Origin: Elusimicrobiota bacterium
Lineage (GTDB): Bacteria; Elusimicrobiota; Elusimicrobia; 2-01-FULL-59-12; JACPXA01
Direction of reading: 5' to 3'
Length of the DNA: 15,215 nucleotides
NCBI GenBank assembly: GCA_016196785.1
Contig: JACPXA010000067.1
Coordinates: 1 to 15,215 of the forward strand
Under the pieces are notes generated by a model. The model did no database searches, had not been told where the DNA came from, and saw nothing but the letters and a program-made list of their open reading frames with translations. The translations under genes and the position numbers were made by a program. Shown one piece after another: positions 12,393-15,215 of the stretch. Position 1 is the stretch's first letter. Each line of letters opens with the position of its first letter.

Positions 12393-15215
12393 GACCCCGA
12401 GTGGCTGCCAAGAGAACCAGGTGGGTGAACCCTGAAGGGCGCAAGGTGATGATCACAAGGAGCGTCACGAGGCTTAGGGTCAGAAGGGGAAGAAGCCACG
12501 GAAGAACCTTTGACGACTTGAGTTGGGCCGCTTGATTTTGAACAAATGGGTACCGATCAAGGATCGCTTTCCCAGTGTCTATTTCATTCTCCACGTGTCC
12601 TTTGCTTATTTGGATGCGTTCCTGCTCGAATTTTCGTAAGTGGCCGTCCCTTCCCCCCAACGGCTCCAGCTTATGGGCTAAGTCCGTTAGTAGGGGATTC
12701 AACTCAGCAAGTTCACGCTCGGCCCTGGCGGCTTTCTGCAACATCTGTAACACCTTTTCCTGGAGCCAGCGTTGAGCACTATCAGTCGGCGCAGCGGCCT
12801 GGGCATCGGCTTCGTAGACTTCATCCCTGTAGTCTTGCTTGCTGACCCCACGATCGGACATCCACTTCTCAGGGGGATTGCGCAAATGCCATGCCTCGTG
12901 CTTCGCCCATTGGTGGATCCCTTCAGGGTTGTCTTTTGCCATCTCCACCAACAGGGAGAGGTTCTCGCCGATGATATTGATGTTTGCACCGTGCCGTGGG
13001 ACGTCTTGGGTAACGTGACTGAGGAGACCCCAGGGGATCCAGGCAGCGAGGGTGCTCGTACCCTGGCCCTTGAGTTCGTTGGGTTCCTTCCAGCGGGGCT
13101 GCCGTAGGAGTGTGACTCCCCGAACTCCCTCCGCGATGCTGTTCATCCGTTTCAAGAGGTTCGGGAATACCCTCAGTCTGGCGCCTCGTTCCTGACGCTT
13201 CGGATTTGTAGCCAGGTTCTCCCACTCCACCGATGCCAAGACCTCCTCGGGATCAAGGAGTTTATAGAGATCGCTACCTGGCACGATAATCTCTATCCGA
13301 TCCTTATGGTTATCGAATCCGTATTTCTGAGCAATCCGGTCATCGAAGTACGTCCGAAGCGCTTCGTGTAGCAGGTATCGCTGTTCACGGGTTAACCGTT
13401 TCCCGCTGATTTGTAAGGCGCTGCTTTGATCGAACTCGTCCACTGGTTGTTGAGATGGGACTCGCCTCCTCATGCGGAACAACCAGGCGAGTAACATGCT
13501 CGTGGCGAGCAAAAGCACGAGGGTTTCCCACTGCAATATCATCGGAAACAGAGCCAGCACGTGCATGCCATTACCCCTTGGATCCTCAACATGGTACCCC
13601 ATGTACCGTAAAAGCCCGATTTCCCCATAGGAGGTTCCTGGTTTGGCTTTGAAGCCGATGAGAGGAGCTCCAGATTCCAGCGCTTCCTCCTTGGTCCAGG
13701 GATAAAATCCCTGTCCTGTGGCCTTCCCCAGCAGGATTCGCTGGGTAGAGACAGGGTCGCTTTGTGAGACCATCCTGGTCAGAAGTCGTGGGGGGATGAA
13801 ACGTCCCCCATGTTCGTGAAAGTACGCGTAGGCTAACAGGGAAATGTTTTCTACCCCATACCAATCGGCCCACCGCAGCGGTCCCACTTTGGCCTCCGGC
13901 CATCCGGCGGGGGCTTTCCCGATGGTGACGCGATTCCGGACCGCCGAGTCAATTTGCTCAGCCACGGCGGCCAGGAGCGCAGGGGTCAGCGTCTGCCATT
14001 CGTCCTCAGGCCTGTCCGATGACAGTACCCGTTCCATGCCTCGCATGGCTTCAAGCGTCATCACGAGCCAGATTCTATGTGTGCGTTCAACATGCAGCGG
14101 TTGGGAGAGGCGGGTTTTGAGGTTGTCAGCGGTTGCGTCTTTTCCGATCCCGCGGAGATACGTTTCAAGCTGGTGTTCATCAAACAGCTCGTTGCGTTCC
14201 GCCAGCCAAGCGAGCAGTTGAGAGCGTTGGTCCTTCCGATGGGGAGAAACCGTAGGATTTGTTTTTGTGAGGACCTCCAGGACATGCTTTGGCCCAAGGT
14301 CGTTGAACAGCACGAAGAGATCCTTGGGAAACCCAAAGGCATGCAAATTATCAGGCCGTGGCTGGCCCATCAGCTCACGGATTTCCTTGGGCGTCCATCC
14401 TTCTTCCAACATGAGAAAAGCTTCATTGATCCCCCAGCTCAGGACCTCTTCGGCCATACCATGCAAGACATCAGTGTCAGAGACCGGATAACGAAGTCGC
14501 GCTTTGGTCTGTTCAGCCTGGGCGGCCTGTGGGAGTTGGGTGATCTTCCGCCACCGCCACTCCTCCAATGTCAGGGGCTGTAACGATGCGGGCGGGCCGT
14601 TCGGCCATTCCTCCTTGAGCCCGACATGGTACCCCATCGCCTCAAAAAATTCGGCTGTCGTCTCTAAGGTCGTGTCATAAGTCACCCCCTGAAGGCCTGT
14701 CAGCGAGACCTCGGTGACTTCCTCAGACCACCGGGCATGGGAGAATTCTATCTTGACGAGCTTTCCCCAGCGACTCTCTGCAATGGTCCCTCTGGCAGCT
14801 TGTCGGAGTTCTGCGATGGGTCGCCAGGTGTGCACGGCCACGATATTCTTTTTCAGCAGGCCTAACCCTGGGTCCTTATCATGGTCTTGATAAAGGTCAT
14901 TCAGCTCTTGAATCAAACGATTGACCGTTGCCTCATCCTGGACTTTGTCTGTGTAGATGACGAGATCCGCCCGATTCCCCTGGAAGAAGGCATCGAACCA
15001 GTCCGTGGCTCGAAGCCCCGGTATGACCCGATGACCGATGGCCTTAAACTTTTGGGACAGTTGGTTTTTCGCCGTCTGGACGGTGGTTCGCATCTCCGGG
15101 AGGCGTTCTTGCGAGGTCTTGATCACAATGGCCTCGAGGCCTACCTCTCGATTTACCGCACAAGTGGCCAACTCCCAAGCAAAACCCTCTGTTCCAATAA
15201 TCCCCAGATCATGAA
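12370..15215 (-). CDS. Large membrane protein, 5' end beyond the window: eroded double 3-hydroxyacyl-CoA dehydrogenase fused to HEXXH peptidase-like domain
   Basis: The frame is open to the right edge. The TTG at 15171 is only the first start-like codon, and the 14 codons before it continue the protein (HDLGIIGTEGFAWE). Positions below count from that TTG. GIIGTEGFAWELA aligns with the dehydrogenase cofactor loop (IGAGTMG), but two of the three glycines are changed. Further family echoes are INEAFLMLEEGWTPKEI with FNDLGPKHVLEVL (249-301) and WADWYGVENI, RFIPPRLL and LGKATGQGFYPW (434-492), the usual end of FadB-type proteins. A membrane segment (about 539-566) followed by RMRRR leads to a soluble region with HEAWH (758-762, bases 12900-12886) and EVYEADAQAA (784-793), the HEXXH plus EADxxA arrangement of gluzincin peptidases such as M48. 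A coiled, charged stretch (about 800-860) and a last membrane segment (about 888-910) follow. Dehydrogenase activity is unlikely; peptidase activity is possible. Function unknown. Confidence 0.8.
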   Translation of the reverse strand, partial: HDLGIIGTEGFAWELATCAVNREVGLEAIVIKTSQERLPEMRTTVQTAKNQLSQKFKAIGHRVIPGLRATDWFDAFFQGNRADLVIYTDKVQDEATVNRLIQELNDLYQDHDKDPGLGLLKKNIVAVHTWRPIAELRQAARGTIAESRWGKLVKIEFSHARWSEEVTEVSLTGLQGVTYDTTLETTAEFFEAMGYHVGLKEEWPNGPPASLQPLTLEEWRWRKITQLPQAAQAEQTKARLRYPVSDTDVLHGMAEEVLSWGINEAFLMLEEGWTPKEIRELMGQPRPDNLHAFGFPKDLFVLFNDLGPKHVLEVLTKTNPTVSPHRKDQRSQLLAWLAERNELFDEHQLETYLRGIGKDATADNLKTRLSQPLHVERTHRIWLVMTLEAMRGMERVLSSDRPEDEWQTLTPALLAAVAEQIDSAVRNRVTIGKAPAGWPEAKVGPLRWADWYGVENISLLAYAYFHEHGGRFIPPRLLTRMVSQSDPVSTQRILLGKATGQGFYPWTKEEALESGAPLIGFKAKPGTSYGEIGLLRYMGYHVEDPRGNGMHVLALFPMILQWETLVLLLATSMLLAWLFRMRRRVPSQQPVDEFDQSSALQISGKRLTREQRYLLHEALRTYFDDRIAQKYGFDNHKDRIEIIVPGSDLYKLLDPEEVLASVEWENLATNPKRQERGARLRVFPNLLKRMNSIAEGVRGVTLLRQPRWKEPNELKGQGTSTLAAWIPWGLLSHVTQDVPRHGANINIIGENLSLLVEMAKDNPEGIHQWAKHEAWHLRNPPEKWMSDRGVSKQDYRDEVYEADAQAAAPTDSAQRWLQEKVLQMLQKAARAERELAELNPLLTDLAHKLEPLGGRDGHLRKFEQERIQISKGHVENEIDTGKAILDRYPFVQNQAAQLKSSKVLPWLLPLLTLSLVTLLVIITLRPSGFTHLVLLAATRGLDPHSIP

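Noticed and set aside
15169..15171. TTG as the true start of the right-edge gene
   Set aside because: The frame stays open to the edge, and the upstream codons encode the expected nucleotide-binding strand, so the gene begins outside the window.
8187..15215. Reading the whole right half as pseudogenes
   Set aside because: Two frames of about 2.8 and 4.1 kb stay open without internal stops, which is not expected of neutral decay; only the junction at 12336-12392 shows possible disruption.
1..15215. CRISPR array, tRNA, rRNA, transposase or phage genes
   Set aside because: I saw no regularly spaced repeats, no cloverleaf with a conserved T-loop, and no integrase, transposase or phage structural motifs on either strand by eye.

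Overview
The window is bacterial DNA of fairly high GC, densely packed with genes and with no stretch over 300 bases lacking one. I see no RNA genes, IS elements, phage genes or CRISPR array. The mix of genes (a QueC-like PP-loop enzyme, LOG protein, CxxC-rich membrane protein, membrane-anchored GH13 enzyme and very large proteins built from eroded acyl-CoA enzyme domains), plus one short interspersed repeat placed in-frame inside a gene, suggests an uncultivated environmental bacterium. Omnitrophota, known for giant proteins, is my best guess, but it is only a guess. Other candidate lineages such as NC10 or Nitrospirota-like groups are not excluded.

Layout. (1) Bases 1-356, minus strand: the N-terminal part of a short-chain dehydrogenase that resembles pteridine reductases and runs off the left edge. 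(2) Bases 383-5014, plus strand: a likely operon with very tight spacing, queC-like, HAD hydrolase, metallo-beta-lactamase-fold hydrolase, LOG-family protein, and a cysteine-rich protein with three membrane segments. (3) Bases 15215-4971, minus strand: a second block of four genes separated by only 8-34 bases. In transcription order these are a large protein that enters from beyond the right edge, a 1382-residue multidomain protein, a lipoate-ligase/octanoyltransferase-like protein, and a membrane-anchored GH13 glycoside hydrolase. The two blocks converge and their last genes overlap by 44 bases.

The unusual part is 8187-15215. Both large proteins carry recognisable pieces of FadB-type 3-hydroxyacyl-CoA dehydrogenase, but with eroded or missing dinucleotide-binding motifs. 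The first continues through a membrane segment into a soluble domain with an HEXXH motif and a downstream Glu-rich EADA-type motif, which looks like a gluzincin metallopeptidase. The second continues into a crotonyl-CoA-reductase-like medium-chain dehydrogenase with two successive nucleotide-binding-like halves, then a short stretch resembling the N-terminal half of an acyl-carrier-protein synthase (phosphopantetheinyl transferase), then a membrane segment. The second protein's dehydrogenase similarity begins upstream of its first possible ATG. That raises the possibility of a frameshift, an unusual start, or a deliberately split polyprotein. This is the best candidate here for an undescribed system: a membrane-tethered set of acyl-CoA-enzyme relics fused to a peptidase-like domain. 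Its function is not deducible from sequence alone.
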